From: CAZODA01 sp964578485
GTDB taxonomy: Bacteria > Bacteroidota > Bacteroidia > Bacteroidales > Marinilabiliaceae
Direction: 5' to 3'
Assembly: GCA_964578485.1 (NCBI GenBank)
Contig: CAZODA010000061.1
Span: 1-16,640, forward strand
DNA length: 16,640 nucleotides
In this document: piece by piece, positions 7,316-15,477 of the stretch
Numbering within the stretch: the first letter of the stretch is position 1
Layout of the letters: the number at the start of each line of letters is the position of its first letter
Made by a program: the position numbers and the translations under genes
Notes under the pieces: model-generated
The model's input: only the letters and a program-made list of their open reading frames with translations
The model's database searches: none
What the model was told of the DNA's origin: nothing

Positions 7316-7375
7316 CACTCCTATCTGTTCACTGATATCACGTTTCCCTATAAGCACAAAAGAATAAATTAACCT

Positions 7376-7383
7376 TATATTTG
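7376..7383 (+). promoter_or_regulatory. -7 box of the flavoprotein gene
   Basis: TATATTTG matches TAnnTTTG and lies 24 bases before the ATG at 7408. No clear TTG -33 element was seen at the usual distance. Confidence 0.5.
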
Positions 7384-7407
7384 CATATTTTTATGTAGTT
7401 AAAAAAC

Positions 7408-8364
7408 ATGCTTATGCAAAATAACTTGGTTTCAGCTTTGTTTGGGATTCGTTATCCAATAATTCAGGGTGGAATGGTTTGGTGCAGTGGTTGGAAACTT
7501 GCTTCAGCAGTCAGCAATAATGGTGGTTTGGGTTTATTGGGTGCCGGCAGTATGTATCCTGATGTTTTGCGTGATCATATTCGAAAAATGAAGGCGGCAA
7601 CAAAACTGCCATGGGGAGTAAATTTACCTTTGTTATATCCGGAAACGGAAAAGTTGGTAGAAATAATAATTGAAGAGGGTGTGAAAATTGTTTTTACTTC
7701 TGCCGGTAATCCTGCTATTTGGACTCCACATTTCAAGGAAAATGGTTTAATAGTTGCCCATGTTGTTTCTAATAGTCGTTTTGCCATGAAATGTGTAGAA
7801 GCAGGCGTTGATGCTATTGTGGCTGAAGGTTTTGAGGCTGGAGGCCATAATGGGAGGGAAGAAATTACAACCATGGTATTGCTTCCTTCTGTGAGGGAAA
7901 AAACGACTTTGCCCTTAATTGCTGCCGGTGGGATAGCCACGGGAGAGCAAATCTATGCTGCCATGGCATTGGGAGCCGATGGAGTTCAGATAGGCTCGCG
8001 TTTTGCTCTGTCTGAGGAGTCTTCAGCTCATGATTTATTTAAAAATTATGCAATAGCCTCCGGTGAAGGTGACACCATGCTATCATTAAAGAAGTTAAGC
8101 CCGGTGCGTTTATTGCGAAATCGTTTTTTTGAATTAATCAGTGATGCTGAAAATAGGGCTGCTCCCATAGATGAATTAAAACAGCTTCTTGGTAAAGGAA
8201 GGGCTAAAAAAGGAATTTTTGAAGGTGATTTGGAAGAAGGGAAATTAGAAATTGGTCAGGTAGCTTCTTTTATAGATAAAATTCAGCCGGTATCGGAAAT
8301 CTTTCGGGAGCTGATAGCCGGTTATAATAAAGCCTCCTTAAGACTGCCCAAAAGTTTAGAGTAA
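7408..8364 (+). CDS. FMN-dependent nitronate monooxygenase / FabK-like oxidoreductase
   Basis: This 318-residue TIM-barrel flavoprotein belongs to the nitronate monooxygenase (2-nitropropane dioxygenase) / enoyl-ACP reductase II superfamily. The visible signatures are PIIQGGM (17-23) at the N-terminal FMN-binding strand, GGLGLLGAG (39-47), GFEAGGHNGR with the likely catalytic H147, and AAGGIATGEQ followed by LGADGVQIGSRF (188-199), which forms the phosphate-binding part of the FMN site. The family includes both detoxifying nitronate oxidases and the fatty-acid enzyme FabK. No fatty-acid genes flank it, so I leave the exact activity open. There is no signal peptide; it should be cytosolic. M1 or M3 could be the start; M1 is kept. 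It has its own promoter and is followed by a 120-bp gap with a hairpin. Confidence 0.88.
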   Translation: MLMQNNLVSALFGIRYPIIQGGMVWCSGWKLASAVSNNGGLGLLGAGSMYPDVLRDHIRKMKAATKLPWGVNLPLLYPETEKLVEIIIEEGVKIVFTSAGNPAIWTPHFKENGLIVAHVVSNSRFAMKCVEAGVDAIVAEGFEAGGHNGREEITTMVLLPSVREKTTLPLIAAGGIATGEQIYAAMALGADGVQIGSRFALSEESSAHDLFKNYAIASGEGDTMLSLKKLSPVRLLRNRFFELISDAENRAAPIDELKQLLGKGRAKKGIFEGDLEEGKLEIGQVASFIDKIQPVSEIFRELIAGYNKASLRLPKSLE

Positions 8365-8380
8365 CAAATTCAAGTTTATA

Positions 8381-8429
8381 AATAAATCTAAGGTCACGAG
8401 CTGTAATTGTTACAGTAGATCTATTTATT
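8381..8429. terminator. Possible bipartite hairpin after the flavoprotein gene
   Basis: An inner stem CTGTAA (8401-8406), loop TTG and TTACAG (8410-8415) is flanked by AATAAATCTA (8381-8390) and a near-complementary TAGATCTATT (8416-8425), leaving a 10-nt unpaired stretch on the left side. It lies 16 bp after the stop codon. There is no strong U-tract, so termination is only a suggestion. Confidence 0.35.
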
Positions 8430-8484
8430 CAACAATCCAAAACCCTAATGGTATGTAGTTTTTACAGGAAGAAAGGAATATTTT

Positions 8485-9729
8485 ATGATAGAAGTCATCA
8501 GGCACCAACTTAGCAATGGCTTAAGGGTGGTTGTTCATCCCGACGAGACAACTCCACTTGCTGCAGTAAATATTTTATATGATGTTGGATCAAGAGATGA
8601 AGATCCTGATAAAACAGGTTTTGCCCATTTGTTTGAGCATTTAATGTTTGGTGGCAGCAAGCATATTCCTGATTTTGATGAAGCTCTTCAAAAGGTTGGT
8701 GGTGAGAGCAATGCATGGACTAATAATGATTTTACAAATTATTATATAACTCTGCCGGCTAAAAATTTAGAAACAGCTTTTTGGCTTGAATCGGATAGAA
8801 TGCTTGAGCTGAATTTTACTGATAATACTTTAGAAGTTCAGCGTCAAGTTGTAATTGAAGAATTTAAACAACGCTATCTTAATCAGCCCTATGGCGATCT
8901 ACCTCTATTGAGTCGCCCTTTGGCTTTTCAATATCATCCTTATCAATGGCCCACTATTGGAAAAGATATCAAACATATAGAAGAAGCAGTACTTAGTGAT
9001 GTAGAAGATTTTTTTTACCGTTTTTATTCACCAGATAATGCTGTTTTGGTTGTTTCAGGAAATGTTTGTCCAAATAATGTTTTCTCCTTAGCTGAAAAGT
9101 GGTTTGGTGATATTGAAATCCGCAAGCGAAATAACCGAAAGCTGCCGGAAGAACCACCACAATTGGAAGCTCGTTTTTTGAAAGTCAGCAGGGATGTTCC
9201 ATCATCTTTATTTTATATAAGTTTTCATACAGGCAGCCGGCTTCATAAGGATTATTATACTACCGATTTCTTGTCTTATCTTTTATCAAATGGTTTGTCA
9301 TCGCGCTTGATACAATCATTAATAAAAGAGCTTCAATATTTTTCTGATATAAATGCATTTTTATCAGGTAATATGGATCCCGGCTTATTTACGATTGCCG
9401 GCAGACTAATGCCCGGAGTAACAATGGAAACAGCAGAAGCTGCAGTATGGGAACAGCTAAGGTTATTGACAGAAAAAGAGCTAAGTGAATACGAATTACA
9501 AAAAGTAAAAAATAAAATTGAATCTAATTTGCGTTATTCCGAAATTTCCTTTTTGAATAAAGCAATGAATTTAGCTTTTTTTGAAATGTTGGGCGATGCT
9601 GCTATGATAAACCGAGTGTTTGATAATTATCGTTCTATAAATCAAAAAGATATTCTTACTGTTGCTTCTGAAATATTCAGAAAGGAAAATAGCTCAACCA
9701 TTTATTATTTTTCAGAAAAAAATGAATAG
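8485..9729 (+). CDS. M16 zinc metallopeptidase, catalytic subunit
   Basis: This 414-residue M16 (insulinase/pitrilysin-like) peptidase has the inverted zinc motif HLFEH (H48, E51, H52) within GFAHLFEHLMFGG and the third ligand about 74 residues on (E126 in VVIEEFKQ). It is half the size of a two-repeat pitrilysin, so it should work as a dimer or heterodimer around a closed chamber. The C-terminal half has NGLSSRLIQSLIKE but lacks the downstream G-L-x-Y segment that normally supplies the substrate-binding Arg/Tyr pair. No signal peptide is apparent, so it is probably cytosolic. The ATG is preceded by a purine-rich AGGAAGAAAGGA stretch. It is followed after 2 bp by a second M16 gene and almost certainly co-transcribed with it. 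The substrate is unknown. Confidence 0.93.
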   Translation: MIEVIRHQLSNGLRVVVHPDETTPLAAVNILYDVGSRDEDPDKTGFAHLFEHLMFGGSKHIPDFDEALQKVGGESNAWTNNDFTNYYITLPAKNLETAFWLESDRMLELNFTDNTLEVQRQVVIEEFKQRYLNQPYGDLPLLSRPLAFQYHPYQWPTIGKDIKHIEEAVLSDVEDFFYRFYSPDNAVLVVSGNVCPNNVFSLAEKWFGDIEIRKRNNRKLPEEPPQLEARFLKVSRDVPSSLFYISFHTGSRLHKDYYTTDFLSYLLSNGLSSRLIQSLIKELQYFSDINAFLSGNMDPGLFTIAGRLMPGVTMETAEAAVWEQLRLLTEKELSEYELQKVKNKIESNLRYSEISFLNKAMNLAFFEMLGDAAMINRVFDNYRSINQKDILTVASEIFRKENSSTIYYFSEKNE

Positions 9730-9731
9730 TT

Positions 9732-11018
9732 ATGACGTATATTTCGAATAGGATAAAAGGGCCTACTTTTGAGAAAATTGATAATATTGCTTTTTTGCCT
9801 GTCACAAAATTTGCACTGTCAAATGGAATAGAAACAGCATTAATTACGGCAGGGAGTCAGGAAGTCACAAAAATTGATTGGATATTTCCTGCCGGCGCCG
9901 TTCAGGCAGGAAAGGTATTATTGGCATCTACAGTGGGAAATTTATTGTTGGAGGGTACTAAAACAAAAAGTTCTTTAAAAATTTCTGAGCTTCTGGATTT
10001 TTATGGCGCCCGTCTTTCACCACGAACTTATTATCATAACACTGTTATAACTTTGCTTTGCTTGACCAAATATCTTGACAAGCTTCTTCCATTGGTTCAA
10101 GAAATAATTATAGATGCTGCTTTTGATCAGAAAGAAATAGATATTTATTTAAACAAAAAGCGTCAGGAGTTTATTATGAATACTCAAAAAGTAAAAACTC
10201 TTGCATTCCGACGTTTTAATGAAGTTGTTTTTGGTTCATCCCATCCTTATGGGCGTCAGGTACAAATTGAGCATTTTGATTTATTAAGTCGCGATGATTT
10301 GATTAAATTCCATCAGGAAGCTTATAGCCCCCTTAATACAAGAATAGTTGTTGCAGGACAGCCCGGAAAAAACATAAAATCAATATTGAACAGATATTTT
10401 GGATCAAAAGACTGGGCTCTTGGTAAAAACAATTTAAACGCTATTGAAGAGATACAGCCAATGCAAGAGAAGTTTTTTCTTATTGAAAAAGACGACTCTT
10501 TACAATCAGCAATTTATATTGGCAGACCAATGTTTAATAATCATCATCCTGATTTTATTCCACTGCAAATTTTAAATACTCTTTTGGGTGGATATTTTGG
10601 TTCAAGGTTGATGACTTCATTACGAGAAGAAAAGGGCCTTACTTATGGTGTGGGATCTGATATTAGAGCATTTAAATATGGTGGTCTATGGGCAATAGCC
10701 TCTGAGGTGATGGGAGAAAAGCGCCAATTAGCCATAGCCGCAATAAGGGAAGAAATGATTAAGCTTTCAAAAGATGCAGTGTCTGATAATGAATTGGAAA
10801 TTGTAAAAAATTATATGCTTGGTGAATTATTAAGAAATTTTGATGGTCCTTTTTTAACTTCCGATATTTTCCGAACATTATGGGAGTTTGGCCTTGATTT
10901 TGAATATTATGGCAAACTAATTGATGAGATAAATAATATAAGCAAGGAAAAAATATTGAGTTTGGGAAAGCAATATCTTAACCATCATGATTTTTATGTT
11001 GTTGTGGCAGGAAAGTAA
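9732..11018 (+). CDS. M16 family protein, non-catalytic partner
   Basis: This is a 428-residue M16-fold protein. At the place of the zinc motif it reads ASTVGNLLLEGT (65-76): in my alignment the HxxEH residues are S66, G69 and N70, so it cannot bind zinc in the usual way. The C-terminal half is well conserved, with LLGGYFGSRLMTSLREEKGLTYGVG (284-308) containing R298 and Y305, the Arg/Tyr pair that in M16 partners contacts the substrate in the active site of the other subunit. Its features are thus complementary to those of the upstream gene, which supports a heterodimer as in mitochondrial processing peptidase and some bacterial M16B pairs. No signal peptide is visible. A 79-bp gap separates it from rel. 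Confidence 0.9.
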   Translation: MTYISNRIKGPTFEKIDNIAFLPVTKFALSNGIETALITAGSQEVTKIDWIFPAGAVQAGKVLLASTVGNLLLEGTKTKSSLKISELLDFYGARLSPRTYYHNTVITLLCLTKYLDKLLPLVQEIIIDAAFDQKEIDIYLNKKRQEFIMNTQKVKTLAFRRFNEVVFGSSHPYGRQVQIEHFDLLSRDDLIKFHQEAYSPLNTRIVVAGQPGKNIKSILNRYFGSKDWALGKNNLNAIEEIQPMQEKFFLIEKDDSLQSAIYIGRPMFNNHHPDFIPLQILNTLLGGYFGSRLMTSLREEKGLTYGVGSDIRAFKYGGLWAIASEVMGEKRQLAIAAIREEMIKLSKDAVSDNELEIVKNYMLGELLRNFDGPFLTSDIFRTLWEFGLDFEYYGKLIDEINNISKEKILSLGKQYLNHHDFYVVVAGK

Positions 11019-11027
11019 CTTTGGTGC

Positions 11028-11058
11028 TTTGATTGATTAAAACAAAAGTGTATTTTCA
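11028..11058 (+). promoter_or_regulatory. Weak candidate promoter for rel
   Basis: TTTG (11028-11031) lies 19 bases before TATTTTCA (11051-11058), which matches TAnnTTTG except near its last bases. It sits in the gap between the second M16 gene and rel. Read-through from the M16 pair is an alternative. Confidence 0.3.
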
Positions 11059-11097
11059 TGCAAAAATATAAGCGCGAAAAAACTGTATTGAAATTTT

Positions 11098-13326
11098 ATG
11101 AGTAACGAGTCGTTAAAACAAGAAGAGCAATTAGCAAAGCAGGAGTTGGATGATATTCTAAAACAATGCAACCGCTGTCAAAAACCGGAAGATTATCGTT
11201 TAATTCACAGAGCTTTTGAACTGGCCATGGAGGCTCATAAGGGAGTCCGTCGTAAGTCGGGGGAACTCTATATTATGCATCCTCTTGCTGTTGCACGTAT
11301 TGTGGCAGAAGAAATTGGTCTTGGAGCAAAAGGTATCTCTGCAGCTATTTTGCATGATGTGGTTGAAGACACCGACTGTACACTTGATGACATAAAAACT
11401 ATCTTTGGAGAGGCCGTTGCTAATATAGTCGATGGTCTTACCAAGCTTGAAGGAGCTTTTGACCAAACAAAATCAGGGCAGGCCGAAAATTTTCGGAAAT
11501 TACTGCTGACCATGGTTGAAGATGTTCGTGTTATTCTTATTAAACTGGCTGATCGTCTTCATAATATGAGAACATTGGCTTCATTGTCGGATCAGAAAAA
11601 GTTGAAGATAGCCGGAGAAACTTTGTTTATTTATGCCCCTTTAGCCCATCGCCTTGGTTTATATTCAATTAAAACTGAGCTTGAAGATCTCAGCCTTGCT
11701 TATGAGCATCCCACAGTGTATAAAGAAATACATCAAAAACTTAACGAATTCCAATCCAGAAATCAGGCTCTGCTAAACAGATTTGCTTTGCCTATTATCG
11801 ATAGGTTGGAGCGGGAAGGATATGAGTTTGATATAAAGGGCAGACCAAAATCAATCTTTTCAATATGGTCAAAAATGACTAAAAAACAGCTGCCTTTTGA
11901 GGAGATTTATGACTTATTGGCATTACGAATAGTTTTTAAACCCAAGGTTGGTATTCCGGAAAAAACCCAATGTTGGAATATCTATTCTATTATTACTGAT
12001 TTGTATAAACCTAAGCCCGACCGTTTACGAGATTGGGTGAGTGTTCCCAAGGCAAATGGCTATGAAGCACTACATGCTACTTTTATGGGGCCTGATGGTC
12101 GATGGGTTGAAATACAGATCAGAAGCGAACGAATGGATGAAATTGCTGAACGTGGATTTGCTGCCCATTGGAAGTATAAAGGACAAAATGACAGAGAGTC
12201 TGAATTGGATAATTGGTTAAAACGTATTCGAGATGTATTAGAAAATCCTGATTCTGATTCTTTGGAGTTTTTGGATGATTTCAAGTTAAATCTCTTTAGC
12301 GCGGAAATGATGATATTTACTCCGAAAGGTGACGTAAAAATTATGCCTAAAGGTGCTACAACACTCGATTTAGCCTTTGAAATACATACTAATATTGGTT
12401 ATCAATGTATAGGAGCTAAAGTTAATTATAAATTGGTGCCTCTTAGCCATGAACTTAAAAGTGGCGATCAGGTTGAAATATTAACTTCCTCTAAACAAAC
12501 CCCTAAATATGAGTGGTTGAATTATGTAACAACTGCTAAAGCAAAGACTCGTATAAAAGCAGCCTTTAAAAAAGAGCGCAAAGCTATGATAACTACGGGT
12601 GAAAAAATGCTCGAGGAAGCTTTGAATAAAAAGAAGCTCACTATTAATGCCAAGATACTCAAAAAGTTAAAAGATTATTACAATCTTCCCAATAAGGATG
12701 AATTGTACGTAAAAATTTCACGAAATTTGATTCGTCTCGATAACCTTCAAAAGGTGCTTAGTGATAAATCATCCAATAAATGGGTACGCTACTGGCGTTT
12801 GTCTTTTGGGAAAGGCCCCGGAGGATTGCGTTCAGGACGTAAAATGGCCAATACTTCATCTAAACCCAGCGAAATGGTGGTGTCTGATACTATGGATGAC
12901 GATCAGTATATTATTGCCACTTGTTGTAATCCTATTCCGGGTGATGATGTCGTAGGCTATTATAATGATGATGGCAAATTGATCCTCCACAGTAGGAATT
13001 GCCCTGTTGCCATTCGTCTTATGTCAAGCCATGGAAACCGTATTGTTTCCGCTAGTTGGGAATCACATAAAATTCTTTCCTTTTTGGCTGTTATTAATAT
13101 CTCGGGAATAGATCAGATAGGAATTGTTAGCAAAATAACCAAGGTGATATCAGACGACCAAAACGTCAACATGCGATCCTTGCGCTTCGATAGTCATGAT
13201 GGTATTTTTGAAGGTGAAATTTACCTTTATATACATAATACGGAAGACCTTAATAACTTGATATTTAATATATCCCAAATTAAAGGGGTGTATAATGTAT
13301 CACGACAAGAACGTATTAAAGTTTAA
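11098..13326 (+). CDS. rel: Bifunctional (p)ppGpp synthetase/hydrolase
   Basis: This long RSH protein (742 residues) makes (p)ppGpp from ATP and GTP/GDP and hydrolyses it. The hydrolase domain looks intact: RRKSG (51-55), H61, H86-D87, E90-D91 and ADRLHNMRTL (151-160). The synthetase domain starts near 247 with GRPKSIFSIWSKM (248-260), then YDLLALRIVF (271-280), NGYEALHATFMGPDG (320-334) and EIQIRSERMDEIAERGFAAHWKYKG (338-362). A TGS domain (about 404-464) follows, then a helical region, a conserved cysteine segment ATCCNPIPGDDVVGY (607-621) with HSRNCP (631-636), and an ACT domain (about 662-735). Both active sites are present, which favours a bifunctional Rel over a RelA-like or SpoT-like split. 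Ribosome binding through the C-terminal domains is expected. fur begins 64 bp downstream. Confidence 0.97.
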   Translation: MSNESLKQEEQLAKQELDDILKQCNRCQKPEDYRLIHRAFELAMEAHKGVRRKSGELYIMHPLAVARIVAEEIGLGAKGISAAILHDVVEDTDCTLDDIKTIFGEAVANIVDGLTKLEGAFDQTKSGQAENFRKLLLTMVEDVRVILIKLADRLHNMRTLASLSDQKKLKIAGETLFIYAPLAHRLGLYSIKTELEDLSLAYEHPTVYKEIHQKLNEFQSRNQALLNRFALPIIDRLEREGYEFDIKGRPKSIFSIWSKMTKKQLPFEEIYDLLALRIVFKPKVGIPEKTQCWNIYSIITDLYKPKPDRLRDWVSVPKANGYEALHATFMGPDGRWVEIQIRSERMDEIAERGFAAHWKYKGQNDRESELDNWLKRIRDVLENPDSDSLEFLDDFKLNLFSAEMMIFTPKGDVKIMPKGATTLDLAFEIHTNIGYQCIGAKVNYKLVPLSHELKSGDQVEILTSSKQTPKYEWLNYVTTAKAKTRIKAAFKKERKAMITTGEKMLEEALNKKKLTINAKILKKLKDYYNLPNKDELYVKISRNLIRLDNLQKVLSDKSSNKWVRYWRLSFGKGPGGLRSGRKMANTSSKPSEMVVSDTMDDDQYIIATCCNPIPGDDVVGYYNDDGKLILHSRNCPVAIRLMSSHGNRIVSASWESHKILSFLAVINISGIDQIGIVSKITKVISDDQNVNMRSLRFDSHDGIFEGEIYLYIHNTEDLNNLIFNISQIKGVYNVSRQERIKV

Positions 13327-13390
13327 AGCTTTCTGTTTTATTTTGAAAATTTTGTTAACTTGCACTTATCTGTTTTTAATAGGATTAATT

Positions 13391-13861
13391 ATGAATAAGA
13401 GCAAATCAAAAGATGCCGTCAGACAAATTTTTACTGAATATCTTAAAAAAAATGGCCATCGCAAAACACCTGAGCGTTATGCTATTCTTGAAGAAATCTA
13501 CCAACAAAATAGTCATTTTGATATAGAATCGCTCTATATTCATATGAAAAATAAGAGTTATCGTGTTAGCAGGGCCACTATTTATAACACTATTGATTTA
13601 TTGTTAAACTGCAAACTTGTTATCAAGCATCAGTTTGGGAAAGGTATAGCTCAGTTTGAGAAGGCATACGAATCGAAGCAGCATGATCATTTGATATGCG
13701 TTAATTGTGGGGGAGTTGTTGAGTTTTGTGATCCATCGGTTCAATTAGTTTTAAATAATGTTGTTGAGGTTATGGATTTCAATATTTCACATCATTCTCT
13801 TTATATTTATGGTACCTGTAGCGAATGTCAAAAGGCCCTTGAATCTGAAAACAAAAAGTAA
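13391..13861 (+). CDS. Fur-family metal-responsive transcriptional regulator
   Basis: I place the start at 13391, giving 156 residues. An in-frame ATG at 13295 overlaps the end of rel and adds 32 hydrophobic residues with no counterpart in the family. Residues about 10-85 form the winged helix, with RKTPERYAILEEIY (24-37) and the recognition segment YRVSRATIYNTIDLL (57-71). The metal and dimerisation domain has QHDHLIC (97-103), a CxxC pair (C103, C106) and a second CxxC (C143, C146) for a structural zinc, plus HH at 134-135. This matches Fur/PerR/Zur; which metal or signal it senses cannot be decided from sequence. No clear promoter was found in the 64-bp gap after rel, so co-transcription with rel is plausible. 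Confidence 0.9.
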   Translation: MNKSKSKDAVRQIFTEYLKKNGHRKTPERYAILEEIYQQNSHFDIESLYIHMKNKSYRVSRATIYNTIDLLLNCKLVIKHQFGKGIAQFEKAYESKQHDHLICVNCGGVVEFCDPSVQLVLNNVVEVMDFNISHHSLYIYGTCSECQKALESENKK

Positions 13862-14170
13862 GATATCTATTTAACAGTTTTGTTTAATTTACATGTTTAA
13901 TGAAGACGGATATTTTCAAAAAATCCTTTTGACTATGTCGGATTAGCATTTTTGCCCTAAAAGACATTGCTTGAAGGCTAAAATTGGCTTCTTTATAAAA
14001 ATATTTTCCATTTTTGGGGATAAAACCATTTAAAATCTTTACTTTTACACATCGGAAAGTCATCCCATTGCAGGTTGGTTTTCCGATTTTTATTGTTGTA
14101 GCCTGTTATCGATTAGAGAAATTTCAGAAAATACTTTTAAGAATATTAAAAGCATAAATTTAATTTTAAA
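13862..14170. other. fur-purA intergenic region
   Basis: This 309-bp AT-rich gap holds no credible open reading frame. It contains a weak -7-like box TACTTTTA (14040-14047) with TTG 23 bases upstream, and a large inverted repeat (14051-14087) described separately. A short imperfect stem, GAAGGC and GGCTTC, around 13973-13991 could end the fur transcript but is weak. No purine-riboswitch core was recognised. Confidence 0.5.
14051..14093 (+). terminator. Inverted repeat with T-rich tail upstream of purA
   Basis: ATCGGAAA (14051-14058) pairs exactly with TTTCCGAT (14080-14087) across a 21-nt loop, and the second arm runs directly into TTTTATT. This resembles an intrinsic terminator or an attenuator in the purA leader. 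It lies about 190 bp after fur and 80 bp before purA, immediately after a weak promoter-like box. Confidence 0.45.
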
Positions 14171-15430
14171 ATGAAGGTTGATGTTTTGTTAGGTTTGCAG
14201 TGGGGAGATGAAGGTAAGGGAAAGATTGTTGATGTGTTAACTCCCAAATATGATGTAATAACTCGTTTCCAGGGTGGTCCAAATGCCGGCCATACCCTCG
14301 AATTTGATGGTCAAAAATTTGTTCTTCACAACATTCCTTCCGGAATCTTTCACCCGGGAATAATTAATATTATTGGAAATGGTGTTGTTATAGATCCTGT
14401 AAGTTTCAATGGTGAAATCACTCGCCTTAAAGAAAAGGGTTTTGATTTAAGTGACAATTTATATATATCAAAGAAGGCACATCTTATTTTGCCAACTCAT
14501 CGTCTTTTGGATGCTGCTTCAGAAGCTTCCAAGGGAGATACAAAAATAGGCTCTACTTTAAAAGGCATTGGCCCTACTTATATGGATAAAACCGGACGCA
14601 ATGGTCTTAGGGTTGGTGACATTCTTGATAATTTCGATAAAAAATATGCTGCTTTAAAAGCTAAGCATATCAAGCTTCTTGGTATGTATGACTTTGATTA
14701 TGATTTGGATGAGTATGAGGAAGGTTTAGCAGAAGGAATAGAAAATATAAAACGTTTTAAGCTTGTAGACAGCGAATATTTTATAAATGCCCATCTTAAA
14801 AATGGTAAAAGCGTTCTTGCAGAAGGTGCTCAAGGCACTCTGCTTGATATAGATTTTGGTACCTATCCTTATGTTACTTCTTCCAACACTGTATGTGCAG
14901 GTGCTTGCACCGGTATGGGAGTGGCACCCGCAACTATTAAAGAAGTGTTTGGAATATTTAAGGCTTATTGCACACGTGTTGGCTCAGGTCCTTTTCCAAC
15001 AGAATTGAAGGGGGAGATTGGTGACCATCTTCGTACCAAAGGCAATGAATTTGGTTCCACTACCGGCAGGCCTCGTCGTTGTGGATGGCTTGATCTGACT
15101 GCTTTAAAGTATAGTATCATGATAAATGGTGTTACTCGTCTTATCATGATGAAAAGTGATGTTTTAAGCGGACTCGATACCATCAAAATTGCAACAGGCT
15201 ATAAAATTGGAGGCAAACTTGTTGACCGGATGCCTTATGATTATTCTATTGATCCCGAACCTGTTTATAAAGAACTGCCGGGATGGGATAATGACCTTGT
15301 TGGAGTGCGCTCCGAAAGTGAATTCCCTCAGCAACTGAAAGACTTTATTTCTTTTATTGAAGCTGAAGTATCATTACCTATTACTATTGTTTCGGTTGGC
15401 CCCGATCGTGAGCAAACTATTATAAGATAA
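14171..15430 (+). CDS. purA: Adenylosuccinate synthetase
   Basis: This cytosolic enzyme catalyses the GTP-dependent joining of IMP and aspartate to adenylosuccinate, the first committed step to AMP. The 419 residues include GLQWGDEGKGK (8-18) with the catalytic D13, RFQGGPNAGHT (32-42) with H41, the IMP-binding segment GIGPTYMDKTGRNGLRVGD near 133-151, SSNTVCAGACTG near 237-248, and the STTGRPRRCGWLDL motif near 297-310. All are in the expected order, and no truncation is seen. The ATG is the natural start (MKVDVLLGLQWGDEG). The gene probably has its own promoter or leader in the 309-bp gap behind fur. Its end faces the S26 peptidase gene, 47 bp away. Confidence 0.98.
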   Translation: MKVDVLLGLQWGDEGKGKIVDVLTPKYDVITRFQGGPNAGHTLEFDGQKFVLHNIPSGIFHPGIINIIGNGVVIDPVSFNGEITRLKEKGFDLSDNLYISKKAHLILPTHRLLDAASEASKGDTKIGSTLKGIGPTYMDKTGRNGLRVGDILDNFDKKYAALKAKHIKLLGMYDFDYDLDEYEEGLAEGIENIKRFKLVDSEYFINAHLKNGKSVLAEGAQGTLLDIDFGTYPYVTSSNTVCAGACTGMGVAPATIKEVFGIFKAYCTRVGSGPFPTELKGEIGDHLRTKGNEFGSTTGRPRRCGWLDLTALKYSIMINGVTRLIMMKSDVLSGLDTIKIATGYKIGGKLVDRMPYDYSIDPEPVYKELPGWDNDLVGVRSESEFPQQLKDFISFIEAEVSLPITIVSVGPDREQTIIR

Positions 15431-15477
15431 ATAAAACAGCTGAAGAATATTTGATTTAGGAGCTAAAACTGCCTAAC

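Larger units (their letters stand above)
6615..7340. repeat. Mosaic intergenic repeat cluster 1
   Basis: The 793-bp gap between the GroES-like gene and the flavoprotein gene holds no credible gene. From left to right it contains a heptamer tandem array (6620-6742), a 9-bp-stem hairpin (6794-6814), a GC-richer block bounded by two C4/G4 palindromes (6881-7136), an octamer array (7166-7197), degenerate heptamers (7204-7238) and a second octamer array (7268-7315). Several blocks recur in the cluster at 15985-16640. The 96- and 83-codon frames over 6890-7180 are read-through of palindromes and are not called as genes. Confidence 0.8.

Noticed and set aside
13295..13390. Upstream ATG extending the Fur-family protein by 32 residues
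   Set aside because: The extension overlaps the end of rel, is hydrophobic, and has no counterpart in Fur proteins; the ATG at 13391 gives a normal 156-residue product.
13862..14170. Purine riboswitch or 6S RNA in front of purA
   Set aside because: I could not find the conserved purine-aptamer loops or a long bulged duplex; only one 8-bp inverted repeat is evident.
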